NCBI GenBank assembly: GCA_963383645.1
Contig: OY726566.1
Coordinates: 98,403,643 to 98,467,642 of the forward strand
Origin: Muscardinus avellanarius
Taxonomy: Eukaryota > Chordata > Mammalia > Rodentia > Gliridae
Length of the DNA stretch: 64,000 nt
Reading direction: 5' to 3'
Of this stretch, positions 12,561-24,545 are shown piece by piece. The notes below the pieces were generated by a model that made no database searches, was not told where the DNA came from, and worked only from the letters and a program-made list of their open reading frames with translations. Numbering within the stretch: the stretch's first letter is position 1; every line of letters begins with the position of its first letter. A program made the position numbers and the translations under genes.

Positions 12561-12819
12561 AAAAAAAAAAAAAGAAGGAATTAGGACTCTTAGCTTGTCC
12601 TTTGGTTACAGCCAGGGCATCCTGACCATATGGCCGGGCTATGGAGCATCCCCCACAGATCATAGGGAGATGCAGTTTTAGCCATGCCTGTCCTCACTAA
12701 GAGGAATGTTGCTTCCAAGGTCCCTGAGGTCAGCGCTCCCTCCAGAGAGCTAAAGGCAGCCAGGTGGGTAAAGGGGATCCTCTGCTGGAACCCCAAGTGT
12801 CCAGGTTTTTTTTTATTTT

Positions 12820-13025
12820 TTTGCGGTATTGGAGATGAAACCCAGGGAAATTCTACCTCCGAGCTACACCCCCAGCCCTATTTTTTTATTTTTTATTTTA
12901 AAACAGGGTCTCACTGAGTTGCAAAGGGCCTCACTAAGTAGCTGAGACTGTCTGAGAACCACGATCCCCCTGTCCCAGCCTCCCAAATGCTGGCATTACA
13001 AGTGTGCACCACCACACCCGACCAT
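12820..13025 (-). repeat. B1-dID SINE
   Basis: Full copy, ID-like part GGAGATGAAACCCAGG to B1-like part CACCACACCCGACC. Confidence 0.85.
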
Positions 13026-13182
13026 CCAGGCTTTTACAAGCCCACCCGAGACGTCGGTATGTGGAGGAAGAGTCACATCTGGCACATGCTGTCCTGGCCG
13101 CGGTCCTTGGTGCTGCCCATCTGATGACCCCGTTTTACTTCTTGCTTCTTGAAATCTGGGGGCAAATTACTTATTCCTTTTT

Positions 13183-13183
<1 letters not shown>

Positions 13184-13242
<59 letters not shown>

Positions 13243-13700
13243 TTTTTTTTGGTGTGTGCTACTGGGGGTGGAACCCAGAGGCTTTCTACCTCCGGGCTAT
13301 CCTCCCAGACCTATTTTATATTTTGTTTGGAAATAGGGTCTCACTAAGTTGCTAAGAGTCTCACTAAGTAGCTGAGACTACTGAGTAGGCGTCAAACCTG
13401 TACAATCCTCCTGTCTCAGCCTCCCAAGCATGGGGATTACAAGTGTGCACCACCACGCCTGGCTACTTATTCCTTAATTTTGATTTATTCGTTATTCCTT
13501 ATTGTGGTACCAGGGATTGAAACCCCCACCCCCAGGGCATTCTACCTCTGAGCTACACTCACAGCCCTATTTCATTTTTCGTTTTGAAACAGGGTCTAAG
13601 TTGCGGAGGGCTTCACCAAGTTGCTGAGGCTGGCATGCACCTGTGATCCTCCTCCCAAGTGCTGGAATTACAGGCGTGTGCCACCTTGCCCGGCTATTCT
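13184..13700 (-). repeat. (CT)n tract followed by two SINEs
   Basis: About 25 CT repeats and poly-T (13184-13250), a full minus-strand SINE (13250-13465) and a second one (13503-13700). Confidence 0.85.
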
Positions 13701-14009
13701 TTCACATGCTACAGTCTTCCCCTTGACCACAGCTTCATTTTGCGACATTTAGCCTCAGACTGGCCCCAGCCCAGCAGGCCCTGTTCTGTTTCCCACATTT
13801 CTGGACTCCTCTCCCAGTTATTCTTAAATGTTTTATCTTTGCTCTAAAGTCAGCATTTTGGTGGAGTCACAAAGGCAGGACAATTCGTGCTCACCTTCTC
13901 TTTGGAGGCAAGCACGGACACCAACACTTATCACATACTTACAGGACTTTGTGTCTGTGGCTTAATTTGGTAGTCACAATAATCCCACCATAGAAAACAG
14001 AGGCTTTGC

Positions 14010-14160
14010 CGGGCGTGGCGGCGCACGCTTGTAATCCCTGCGCTTGGGAGGTGGAGACAGGAAGATCGCGCAGGTTTGAAGCCAGCCACGCGTGCTGGCT
14101 TAGGAGACCCTGTTTCCAAATAAAAATATAAAATAGGTCTGGGAGTGTAGCCCGGAGAAG
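14010..14160 (+). repeat. B1-dID SINE, short type, 3'-truncated
   Basis: Begins GCCGGGCGTGGCGGCGCACG and carries the internal GCGTGCTGGCTTAGGAGACC junction of the short subtype. It stops within GTGTAGCCCGGAG. It is preceded by AAAACAGAGGCTTT, which also precedes another copy at 56.5 kb. Confidence 0.85.
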
Positions 14161-14409
14161 AGGAGTCAAGGGGGCTCAGATAAGAGGGAGAGCTGATAAT
14201 TGAATCCAGATCTAAAAAAAAAAAAAAAAAAAAAAAAATATCAAAAAAGCAAAAACCTAATTTGGAAAAATAACCCAAACAGATCTGCGACTTTTTCCAA
14301 GCCTAAAAGGAAAAAAAAAAAAAAATCATTCTGGATTATTGAAGTCACTATTCCGGTGACTATATGGACATTTGAGCGCAGAGAAAAGGGGCACAGGTCG
14401 TATAGTGTA

Positions 14410-14592
14410 ACAGGAGCCAGCGTGGTGGCATGAGCCTGTCATCCCAGTACTTGGGAGGCTGAGACTGGAGGACCGCAAAATCAAGGCCAGTGCCTGGTAA
14501 CTTAGCAAGATTGTATTTCAAAATAAAAATAAAATAGAGGTGGGAGTGTAGCTCAGAGGAAGAACATCCCTGGCTTCAATCTGCAGGACCAA
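14410..14592 (+). repeat. B1-dID SINE, diverged
   Basis: Full two-part copy with tail. Confidence 0.75.
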
Positions 14593-14904
14593 AAAACAAA
14601 AAAAACGTATAATAGATACACTGATAGAAACTGCTTGTCCTGAACGATGTGGACGATAATATCTCAGGCACAAGAGTCTGATTAGAACATGTTTGGAGTG
14701 AAAGTGGCCAAAGATCCTTCCCCGCTTTCTTCTCCTCTAGCTCTGAAAGCCTCCTGGGGTGCTCTGCCCAGATACTACTTAAAATGTGAAGGAGTGTCCC
14801 TATCATCAACAAATTCAAGTTCTTGGGTCCCCTCCCAGACCTACCAGGATTCTACCACTTTGCTTTCAGCAGAATCACCTGGGCAGAGCACCCCAGGGGG
14901 GGGT

Positions 14905-15035
14905 TGCTGGTTTATAATCCCAGCATTCGGGAGGCAAAGACTGGAGGATCACAGTTCTCGGACAGCCTCAGCTACTTAGCAAAGCCCTTCTCAACTCAGT
15001 TAGACCTTGTTTCAAAACATAAAAAGACCAAAAAA
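14905..15035 (+). repeat. B1-like half of SINE
   Basis: From TATAATCCCAGCATTCGG to TTTCAAAACATAAA, with an A-rich tail and no ID-like half. Confidence 0.75.
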
Positions 15036-15423
15036 AAAAAAAAAATCACCTGCAGGTTTAGAACACAGATGGCTGAGCCCAGGCCCCAGCGTTCAGAATC
15101 AGGAGGCTGGGCCAGATGGGGTGGGGGGCTAAGAAGGAGCATTTCTAACCAGCTTCTGGATGACACTGGGGGTCATCGAGACACTAGAAGCATAGGACAC
15201 TAGAAGCATCCTGGGCTTCATGAGACAATGGGTTCTGCAGAAGGTTGGTTAGAGCTTCGGGAACACCCCACCTCCCCGGACAGAACAGAGCTCGCCTACA
15301 AACCATCATGAACCGCCCAGGACAGAGCAAATATTTGCACAGTGCAGTCTGCACTTAGAGCAGATAAACTGTAAGTAAACTGCATGAGTTAGGAGAGAGA
15401 CTGGTAACTTATAAACAGGAGCT

Positions 15424-15605
15424 ATGGCCGGGTGTGGTGGCACATGCCTGTAATCCCTGTACTTGGGAGGCTGAGACAGGAGGATCGTGAGTTCCAAGCC
15501 AGCCTCAATAACTTAGCAAAATCTAGTTTCCAAATAAAAAATAAATAGCTGTGGGAGTAGAGCCTAGAGGTAGAATGCCCCTAGGTTCAATTCCTAGCAC
15601 CAAAA
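15424..15605 (+). repeat. B1-dID SINE
   Basis: Full copy from GGCCGGGTGTGGTGG to CCTAGCACC followed by an AAAT-type tail. Confidence 0.85.
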
Positions 15606-15609
15606 ATAA

Positions 15610-16040
15610 ATTAAATAAATAAATAAATAAATACAAACAGGACCTAGGATGGCCTTGAAAAGAGGCAGAAATCCCTCCCTCTCTTGCAGGAATTTTAGGT
15701 CAAAAACCTAAAAACAGGAATTTCAAGCCAAAACTCAGGCACACACACACACACCAAAAAAAAAAAAAAGGTTTTCACCCAAGCAGTACATGCCCTCCCT
15801 GCCAGGAGCGGGGTCCTCAGCCTGCACCTCAGTTCTTATCCCTGTGACACATAATAATCAGCTGGGGAGTGTTTAAAAATACCTGGATTTGGTGTAAAAG
15901 GAAAACATCTTTTCTATAGAAGTTGCAAGACCACACGGAAATGGCACGCTTCCCTTTTGTAACTTTTGTTCGAGGGCCTGTGTCCCACTCCTGGAGGTAC
16001 TGGTGTTAAGTGTCTCCCTTTATAAAATCTGCACAGGGAA
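15610..16040. other. Non-repetitive-looking intron 1 sequence
   Basis: A short CA run at about 15740 is the only feature seen. Confidence 0.4.
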
Positions 16041-16215
16041 CGCCGGGCGTGGTGGCGCACGCTTGTAATCCCCGCGCTTGGGAGGCGGAGACAGGAGGAT
16101 CGCGCAGGTTCGAAGCCAGCCGTGCTGGCGTAAGAGACCCTGTTTCAAAAATATAAAATAGGTCTGGGAGTGTAGCCCGGAGGAAGGAGGGCTTCCAGGA
16201 ACCCCAGTACCACCA
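16040..16215 (+). repeat. B1-dID SINE, short type, young
   Basis: Full copy with GTGCTGGCGTAAGAGACCC junction and CTTCCAGGAACCCCAGTACC end. The flanking TCTGCACAGGGAA occurs on both sides (about 16028 and 16240), a clear target-site duplication. Confidence 0.9.
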
Positions 16216-16619
16216 AAAAAAAAAAAAAAAAAAAAAAATCTGCACAGGGAAAACCAGCCAACCAGATGAGACTGTGCGGTCTTGCTCCAGCCAGTGGGGG
16301 ACTGCGCAGCGGCCTCTGTGTTGGGGAATAGAAGGCTGAGCGCACTGCCCACTGCTCTGTTTGCCTCCTTCTGTGGAGAAGTAAATTGACTGCCCAGTTA
16401 CTTTGGGTTGCAGGAGTTTTTATTTGTGGCTTCCCTAAAATCCCTTTCTACCATGGGCCGCACCCTCAGAGACTGGCTTAATTTGAGTGGAGAGGGACCT
16501 CAGGTGATTTTAACGTGTAGTCGGGGCTGGGCTTGTCACAGTCAATTCTGGGCCAGGTTCCTGAAGTCTTGCACTTCACAAGTCAGTAAACACAGAAGCA
16601 GCTCAATAAGAGACCAAAA

Positions 16620-16783
16620 AGGAAAGGTACACCTATTATCCCAGTACCCGAGAGGCGGAGACAGGAGGATCACAGCTTTGGGGCCAGTCTTAGCAACGCA
16701 GTGAGACCCTCTGCAACTTAGCAAAACCCTGTTTCAAAATAAAAAGGGCTAGGGGTGTCAGAGATAGAATGCCCCTCGGGTTC

Positions 16784-16785
<2 letters not shown>
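16620..16785 (+). repeat. B1-dID SINE
   Basis: Two-part copy with shortened ID-like half, running into a GA microsatellite. Confidence 0.75.
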
Positions 16786-16786
<1 letters not shown>

Positions 16787-16834
<48 letters not shown>

Positions 16835-16878
16835 AAGAAGAGGAGGAGGAGGAGGGAGAGGGAGGGAGGGAGGGGGGG

Positions 16879-16918
<40 letters not shown>
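16787..16918. repeat. (GA)n compound microsatellite
   Basis: GA repeats interrupted by GAAGAGGAGGAGG and GGGA tracts. Confidence 0.95.
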
Positions 16919-16923
<5 letters not shown>

Positions 16924-17184
16924 TAGGAGCTTTTGTGCTTTAAAGTATTTGGGGTTGTTTTGATGGCTGACATTTTACTCCAGTGTTCTCTATATTTTAT
17001 CTTTCACACTTCCTGGTCCCTTGTCTACCTGACGTATATTTTGGTGAGCTACTTCCTGTTTTCACAACCCCATGAGGTGGGGGCGGGGAGCAGAGAAGGT
17101 TGAGCAGGGAGAAGGGAAGGGGTATTTAAATACAAATTCCTGTTCAAAAGCAAGATTCTCTCAGGCTATTATCTTTCTTTTAGT

Positions 17185-17290
17185 ATTTATTTATTTTTGA
17201 AACAGGGTCTCACTAAGTTACCGTGCTGGCCCGGAACCTGCGATCAACCTTCTAAGTACTGGGATCACAGTGTGTGCCACCAGGCCAAGC
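17185..17290 (-). repeat. B1-like half of SINE
   Basis: TTTTGAAACAGGGTCTCACT to GTGTGCCACCAGGCC in minus orientation. Confidence 0.75.
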
Positions 17291-17354
17291 TCCGATCCTC
17301 GTTAGGCTTGTACTTCTTGATGTCATGTCGCCAAGTTATGACCCTGTTTTAAAA

Positions 17355-17691
17355 ATAGCCAGGCGTGGTGGCAAATACTTGTAATCCCAGTACTTGGGAG
17401 GCTGAGACAGGAGGATCACAGGTTCACACCAGCCTCTGCTCCTTAGCAACTTAGTGAGACCTTGTTTCAAAATAAAGAATAAAAAATCAGGCTGGGGGTG
17501 GAGCTCAGAGGTAGAATGCCCCTGGGTTCAATCCTCAGTGCCACAAAAATATAAAAATAAAAAATAAAATAGGGTTGGGATGTAGTTCAGAGGCAGAATG
17601 TTCCTGGGTTCAATTTGCAACACCATGAAGGAAGGAAGGAAGGAAGGAAGGAAGGAAGGAAGGAAGGAAGGAAGGAAGGAAGGAAGGAAGG
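17355..17691 (+). repeat. SINE, extra ID-like half and (GAAG)n tract
   Basis: Full copy (17355-17550), a second ID-like half (17568-17625) and about 16 GAAG repeats (17628-17691) that probably grew from its tail. Confidence 0.85.
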
Positions 17692-17709
17692 GTGGGTAGG
17701 TTACCATAG

Positions 17710-18275
17710 TGGGCTCCAAAACTGTTACAATGAGATGCAGCCGCGGGATCTTGTTCTGAGCTATGTGTAGAAAACAATAACCTGAACTGTTTTGCTGTAA
17801 ACTTAAGCAATTGTATTATTACTAAGATGGAAAGACAGAAACTAGTAAAGCCCTATACCCCAAAGGGGGTTAGATAAGTGACTTGAAAGTAAGTCACTGA
17901 AGCCTTTTGGATACCGATCATTTTTATACCAAGTCTTCTGACCCAACTTGATCTGCCCCTTTGGGGGGGGGGGCAGGTCTTTTGATGTGGTCACTCCTTC
18001 CTATAGGCCTGCCCTGTCTCCAGTACAGACCCCAAGCTTTTGCTACACCCCAAAATGTATTAATTGATTATCCACATCTGGGATCTCTTGAAAGCTTATG
18101 GCATCCCCCCACAACCTTGGGAAATCTTAGCTTATCTTAGAAATGTAAAAGCCCCTGGGCTTCCTCTCTTCTCCTGCTAATCACCCTTGGTGCCTAGAAC
18201 TCTGCAGGGTCCTTTTCCTATCTGGATGCCTGCCCTGTCTCCAAGCTCTGACTTTCTAATACCAAAGTTATTTTT
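17710..18275. mobile_element. Possible LTR-type sequence
   Basis: Non-coding sequence directly upstream of an LTR fragment. Its composition and pyrimidine-rich stretches suggest an older LTR, but no ends or duplications were found. Confidence 0.3.
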
Positions 18276-18450
18276 GTACCAGTATTGGGAATGGCCTAGG
18301 AAGATTTGGGAAAGCTCTGATTATTAATATATTTCAAAAGAGAATAATTGGTATATTTCAAAATAGTTGTGTCAAAATGGCGGCAGACATGGGTAAAGAA
18401 AGGACTTGATTTCTGCCTAAAACAGGCAGCTATTCCAGTGTAAATTACAA
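18276..18450 (+). mobile_element. LTR 5' fragment, same family as 10914-11434
   Basis: Begins TGTACCAGTATTGGGAATGG and follows the 10.9-kb LTR closely for about 80 bp, then with indels up to TTCCAGTGTAAATTA. It carries AAAATGGCGGC, a YY1-type motif absent from the other copy. It is truncated at the right end. Confidence 0.8.
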
Positions 18451-18579
18451 TGGTGTGCCACCATGCCTGGCTTTCCTCCTTTTTTATTTTATTTTTTTAA
18501 TAATCAAATCAGGTTAATTAACATTTAAAATAAAAATAAAAAATAAAAATGTTATTTTCATATACATTAATATATCATA

Positions 18580-19040
18580 TTGTTTAAAGCATTAAACTTC
18601 TCCTTATTCAACATAATCCTTTTTTATTTTAAAAAGATACATTCAGAGGGTTTTACAATGTCTTTTTACCCTAGCTTGACCAGTGTTGTTATAAGATATC
18701 CCAGTGGAATGTGTTATACTCCAATCATTGAAAAAGTGTTGTGCCAATATACCGGTGAACTCTGGTCCACTGTTAGTTTTATCATGTAAAGGCAAACTCA
18801 CCAGCAGAAAGCCAATGCTGAGTAGAATATTTTTTTATTTACCTTAGCATAAGAGTAGCATAAACAAATCCTGAATAAGCTTCTACTGAAACAAAAATAT
18901 ATCGCAATATCCTAACATGAGAAAAATTAGTAACATCAGTTTGCCAAATATGATTAGCAAAAATACCGTGAGGATGAATTCTCTGAGCAAAAGCAGAGAG
19001 ACAATGAGTGCGGAGCACGATTCGAGCATCCCTGTAAAAC
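18580..19040 (-). pseudogene. Decayed ERV pol fragment, integrase-like
   Basis: The minus-strand translation, broken by frameshifts and stops, keeps the pattern of a betaretrovirus-like (ERV class II) integrase core: a DVT-type motif, then a SGP-type motif and a downstream helix region. It is far from intact. No LTR in matching orientation was recognised adjacent to it. Confidence 0.6.
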
Positions 19041-19049
19041 AGACAAGAC

Positions 19050-19250
19050 TATTTTTTTCTTCAGTACTGGGGGTTCTACCTCCAAGCTACACCCCAGCCA
19101 GATTTTTTTATTCTTTATTTTGAAGCAAGGTTTCACTAAGTTGCAGAGGGTTTTACGAAGTAGCTGGTGCTATCCATGAACCTGCAATTCTCTTATCTCA
19201 GCCTCCCAAGTACTGAGATTACAAGCCTGTGCCACCATGCCTGGCTGAGG
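19050..19250 (-). repeat. B1-dID SINE
   Basis: Inserted next to the pol fragment; both halves visible in minus orientation. Confidence 0.8.
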
Positions 19251-19432
19251 CTGGTTTTTTTTTTTTAAATTAATGCCACATTTTATTCTAAGTGCTTTGG
19301 CATTTCAATGATGAATTTTATGAAATGGAATAGCTATTGAAAAGTCATCACATATATGGAGCAAAAGTTCCAGCCTCTTTGTCTGCAATATCATTTCCTT
19401 GAGATAAGAAAACAAGTAATTTTAATTAATTA

Positions 19433-20368
19433 TTTTGGTGGTAGTGGGGGTGGAACCCAGAGGCTGTCTACCTCCGGGATATCCTCCCATCCCTATTTTA
19501 TTTTATTTTATTTTATTTTTGCGGGTCTGGGGATGGAACCCAGGGGCATTCAACCTCCGAGCTACACACCCTGTCCTATTTTTTAATTTTTATTTTGAAA
19601 CCGGGTCTTACTGAGTTGCAGAGGGTCTCATTTTAGCTGAGGCTGCGATACTCTGGTCTCAGCCTCCCGAATGCTGGGATTACAAGCGTGAACCACCATG
19701 TCCGGCTCCCCCATCCCTATTTTATATTTTATTTGGAAACAGGGTCTCACTAAGTTGCTGAGAGCCTCACTAAGTAGCTGAGGCTGGCTTTGAACCTGAG
19801 CAATGCTCCTGCCTCAGCCTCCCAAGCGCAGGGATTACAAGTGTGGCCACCATGCCCTGCTGAAAACAAATAATATTAAATGAGATAAAATATGAATGAT
19901 AAATAAGGGATTTTTTTTTTTTTGGTGGTGGTACTGGGGTTTTTGGAAGCCATTCTACATACAGGCTATGCTCCCAGACCTATTTTATACTTTTTTATTT
20001 GGAAACAGGGTCTCTTAAGCCAGCATAGCTGGCTTCGAACCTGAGCGATCCTCCTGTCTCCACCTCCCAAGCACGGGGATTACAAGCCTGTGCCAACATG
20101 CCCGGCAGGGGTGTGTTTTTTGAGTAATAATTCTTATATAGCCCAAAAATGTTTTTTTTTTTTTTTTTGCGAGTCTGGGGATGGAACCCAGGGGCATTCG
20201 ACCTCCGACTACACCCCCTGCCCTATTTTTTATTCTTTATTTTGAAACAGGGTCTCACTGAGTTGCAGAGGACCTCACTAAGTAGCTGAGCTGTCCGTGA
20301 ACCACGATCCTCCAGGTTTCAGCCTCCCAAATGCTGGGATTGCAAGCGTGCGCCACCATGCCCAGTTT
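19433..20368 (-). repeat. Cluster of five minus-strand SINE pieces
   Basis: ID-like half 19433-19500, full copy 19520-19708, B1-like half 19709-19862, short-type copy 19925-20106 and full copy 20168-20368, all in the same orientation. Confidence 0.85.
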
Positions 20369-20440
20369 ACCTGTGCAGCTTAATCCCACTTGGACTAAAG
20401 AATATAGTTTACACATTATAGTTTAAAATCTTTAAAACAG

Positions 20441-20602
20441 CCGGGTGTGGTGGCGCACGCTTGTAATCCCCGAGCTTGGGAGGCAGAGACAGGTTCGAAG
20501 CCAGCCACGCTGGCTTAAGAGATCCTGTTTCCAAATAAAAAGTATAAAATAGGTCTGGGAGTGTAGCTCGGAGGTAGAAGGGCTTCCAGGAACCCCAGTA
20601 CC

Positions 20603-20650
<48 letters not shown>
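20441..20650 (+). repeat. Short-type SINE ending in a (CA)n tract
   Basis: Full short-type copy (20441-20603) whose tail is about 23 CA repeats. ATCTTTAAAACA flanks both sides (about 20428 and 20651), a target-site duplication. Confidence 0.9.
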
Positions 20651-20653
<3 letters not shown>

Positions 20654-20779
20654 TTTAAAACAAATTAGAGCTAAAAGTTTTCTTGCTATTCTTATATTCT
20701 TTGTCTCAATAGTTATTATTGAAACTCAAGTGTTTCTTTAATAAATAATATCCACACAGCTGAAGCAGGTAAAAGTATC

Positions 20780-21420
20780 CTCACAATTGTCACTAACGAA
20801 TTAGAAATGGAAGAGGAAGTTGACAGGAATTGTGGGTAGGCTACAAGCTCCAGAAGCGGTTGTAATAAGGCCAAGAGAACAAGAGGCTGCCATGGCTACG
20901 AGATGACACTGGAAATATGATCGGCAATTTACCAAACACCGTGTTACTGCTATCTAACTGAATGATTCCCATGATAACTGGCAATCAGTAAAGGGACATT
21001 TATGTGGAGTTTTCAATGCATCCCTCAATGACAATATTGGGTATTTACAAAATCTATTAGACAATCAATTGCAAAACATTCATACACAATTCTCTCAATC
21101 TACCTTCCGATGTACTGAACAAGGGTTTCATTGGTTAAACCCTGCTCATTGGTTCTCTGGTCTTAATATTTGGATTTTGATTATTGCTGGAATAGGCTAG
21201 CTATTATTTCTGATATGTACTGGCATTATCTGTGCTATTAGACAGTTATGCCTACAAGTTAATGAACAACATCAAACTCTAATTATAATGGGTCTGTAGG
21301 AAAATGCACAGTTGAATATGTTCCCTGTTTCTGCATTTAATATAACAGGAGAAAATGAAGGGACCCTGACCCATAATGTGGGTTCTGACAGGCTAACTGC
21401 TCAACAGTGAGTGGGCTGGC
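20780..21420 (+). pseudogene. Decayed ERV env (transmembrane subunit-like) fragment
   Basis: The plus-strand translation around 21130-21240 shows a Trp-rich membrane-proximal segment followed by a hydrophobic membrane span and a short Cys-containing tail, as in class II ERV envelope proteins. Stops interrupt it, including one inside the membrane span. Upstream it resembles env ectodomain; downstream it may include a degraded 3' end. It is not functional. Confidence 0.5.
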
Positions 21421-21649
21421 CTGGAGCATAGCTCAGAAACCCTCAAGACCAAACCCAGACACACTGGAGCCTTGCCCAGTGACCGGCTCAGCAGACACTC
21501 TGTAGGTGAAGCTTACTCCGTTTTCTTTCCCTAAACTTTTTCCCATGAAGTTACTTTTTATTTACACATGAGACTTCTTTGTGTAATAACAAAGTAAGAC
21601 TTCTGATTATCTATATAAATTGACATAGCCTTTTTTTTTTTTCTTTTTT

Positions 21650-21795
21650 GCAGTACTGGGGATTGAACCCAGGGGCATTCTACCTCCAAACTACACCCCC
21701 AGCCGTATTTTTTTTATTCTTTACTTTGAAACAGGGTCTCACTGAGTTGCAGAGGGCCTCACTGAGTAGCTGAGGCTAGCTATGAATCTGGGATT
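21650..21795 (-). repeat. B1-dID SINE, 5'-truncated
   Basis: ID-like half and most of the B1-like half in minus orientation. Confidence 0.8.
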
Positions 21796-22469
21796 CTCCT
21801 ATCTCGCAGGGAGATCGCAGGTTCAAAGCCAGCCTCAGCAACTTAGCAAGCCCCTCAGGAACCTAGTGAGATCCTGTTTCAAAAAAACAAAATATAAAAA
21901 AGGTTGGGCATGTAGCTTGGAAGTAGAATGCCCTGGGTTTAACTCCCAGTACCAAAAAAAAAAAAAATGTGCTCAATAAATATTTGTTGACAGGTGTCTA
22001 GAATGTCAACGGTTTCATATCTTAGTTATCTCATATAAAAATAATAGATAAACTGAGCATGGCGGTATATGCTTGTAATCCCAGTACTTGAGAGGCTGAG
22101 ACAGGAGGATCACAGATTTGTGTCTAGCCTTAGCTACTTAGTAAAGCCCTTGCAACTTAGTGAGACCCTGTTTCAAAATAAAGGACAAAAAAAAAAAAAA
22201 AAAATTAGGGCTGGGGTGTGGTTTGGGGGTAAAATGTCCCTGGGTTTAATTCCTACTTCTGCAAAATAAAGTACCAGATCAACGGTTGTGGTAGCACACA
22301 CCTGCAATCCCAGTACAAGAGGATCGCAGGTTTGAGGATAGCCTCAGCAAGTAGTGAGGCTCTCATCAACCTAGCGAGACTGTTTCAAAATTTAAAAAAA
22401 AATAATAAAATAAAATAGGGCTGGGAGTGCAGATTGAAGGTAGAATGCCCGGGTTCAATCCCTAGAACG

Positions 22470-22520
<51 letters not shown>
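21795..22520 (+). repeat. Three plus-strand SINEs and a (CA)n tract
   Basis: Copies at 21795-21955, 22053-22265 and 22280-22470. The last ends in about 24 CA repeats (22470-22518). Confidence 0.85.
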
Positions 22521-22522
<2 letters not shown>

Positions 22523-22884
22523 CTAGGCCACCTTAACGGTTTGAGAGAGCAGTACTTTTTAATCTTTTGTTCACATCGTACTAAAGAATTAGTTTCTCTT
22601 TACTTCTCAAGCTGGGAAGCCACATTAAACACTGCACTTGCAATCTGCCAGGAAGCACACCTTGTGGTCCCATTTGTTTCTGAAAAAGTATGGTTTGGAC
22701 CGCTGCAAAAGCATCTTTTGGGGCAATAGTCATATGTCAGGTTCCTGTGCTGGCCCCTAGCCCTTCTCCACTCTGTGCTGGGAGCCAGCATTTCAGTAAG
22801 CTCCCACAGGACCCACAGCCACAGGCGAGTTTGAGAAATACAGTTTTACTTCAATCATGTATTTTATTCAATCTACATATTTTT

Positions 22885-23055
22885 GGTACTAGGGCTGGAA
22901 CCCAGAAGCATTCTGCCTCTGGGCTACATCATCATCCCTTTTTATTTTTTATTTTGAAACAGCATTTTACTAAATTGCCGGGGCTAGCTTTGAACCTATG
23001 ACCTGCCTGTCTCAGCCTCCCGTACAATTATAGGCTGTGTGCTACCATGCCTGTT
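22885..23055 (-). repeat. B1-dID SINE, diverged
   Basis: Both halves recognisable in minus orientation. Confidence 0.75.
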
Positions 23056-23306
23056 TTTTTTTTAAATCTTTACAACATACTACAACAGATCTAAAACTGA
23101 GTAATTATACTGCAGAGACCACCCAAAACAATCCACTGGGATGTGGGAGAAAATGCTAGAACTCTTTATGTTGGTTTGATTGTTTTTCCATCTAAGAAAG
23201 CAGAAAATTGCTGCCTGGACTGAAAGACTGTGGGATTAACACAATAACTGAGGAGGGGCACAACAAAACAAAATTTTAGCGCTAACAAAAAACATTCTGT
23301 ATTGCA

Positions 23307-23482
23307 GCCGGGTGTGGTTGGCCACACTTATAATCCCCGCGCTTGGGAAGATGAGACAGGAGCATCACAAGAGTTCCAAGCCAGCCTCACCTAGTGAGAC
23401 CCTGTTTCCAAATAAAGTATAAAATAGGTCTGGGAGTATAGCCCGGAGATAGAAAGCCCCTGGGTTCCAATCCCAGTACCAC
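23307..23482 (+). repeat. B1-dID SINE, CCCGGAG/GTTCCAATCCC type
   Basis: Begins GCCGGGTGTGGTTGG. The flanks AAAAAACATTC (about 23289 and 23518) form a target-site duplication. Confidence 0.85.
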
Positions 23483-23656
23483 CAAAAAAGCAAACAAACA
23501 AAAATCAAAACAAAACAAAAAACATTCCGAGTCTTCATTCTGGTTTTGGTTATATGGGTATATCCATTTGTCAGACTACACTGTATGTTAATTAAGTATA
23601 TTTGGTTTATGTAAATCATACCTTGGTAAAGCTGATTTTTAGACATTTTAAGGAAG

Positions 23657-23880
23657 CCGGGCGTGGTGGCGCACGCTTGTAATCCCCGCTCTTGGGAGGC
23701 TGAGACAGGAGGATTGCACAGGTTGGAAGCCAGCCTCAGCTACTTAGTGAGGCTCTCAGCAACTTAGTGAGACCCTGTTTCCAAATAAAATATAAAATAG
23801 GTCTGGGAGGATAGCCCGGAGGTAGAAAGCCTCTGGGTTCCACCCCCAGTACCACAAAAAAAAAAAAAAAAAAAAAAAAA
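23657..23880 (+). repeat. B1-dID SINE, CCCGGAG/GTTCCACCCCC type
   Basis: Full copy with long A tail. TTTTAAGGAA before and TTTAAGGAAA after it are consistent with a target-site duplication. Confidence 0.9.
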
Positions 23881-24069
23881 TTTAAGGAAAAAATTAGTAG
23901 TCATTTAACATGTAAGTTAAGAGTTGTATATCATAGTTAAGAGTTATATATCATATAATTTTAAATAAATGTTCACATATTAGGGGTAGTCAGCTCTGTT
24001 TACACAGGTTTCACAACTGTGAACTCAACCGAAAGTATATGGGCAATAATTTTTTAAAACTCTCTACTG

Positions 24070-24235
24070 AGCCGGGCATGGTGGCGCACGCTTATAATCC
24101 CCATACTTGGGAGGCTTCAGAGCCAACCTCGCTGGCGTAAGAGACCCTGTTTCCAAATAAAAAATATATAAAATAGGTCTAGGAGTGTAGCCCGGAGGTA
24201 GAAGGGCTTCCAGGAACCCCAGTACCACCAAAAAA
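24070..24235 (+). repeat. B1-dID SINE, short type
   Basis: Internal deletion in the B1 part, then the CTTCCAGGAACCCCAGTACC end. CTCTCTACTGA flanks both sides (24061 and 24264), a target-site duplication. Confidence 0.9.
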
Positions 24236-24304
24236 AAACGAAACAAAACAAAACAAAAAACAACTCTCTACTGAATAAGTACATACTCTTACTTTCATCA
24301 TTAT

Positions 24305-24545
24305 TCCCTCCCTCCCTCCCTTCTTTCTTCCTTTCTTTCTCTCTTTCTTTCTTTCTTTCTTTCTTGTGGTGCTGAGGACTGAATCCAGAGGCGTTCTCCT
24401 CTGAGCTACTCCCCCAGCCTTACTTTATTTTTTTACTTTGAGCTGCCGAGGGTCTCTAGGTGGCTAAGAGTGGACTTAAACCTGTGATCCTCCAGTCTCA
24501 GCCTCTCAAATCCTGGGATTACAGGCATGAGCTACCATACCTGGC
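24305..24545 (-). repeat. (TTTC)n tract and minus-strand SINE
   Basis: CCCT/TTTC repeats (24305-24366) followed by a diverged SINE. Confidence 0.8.
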
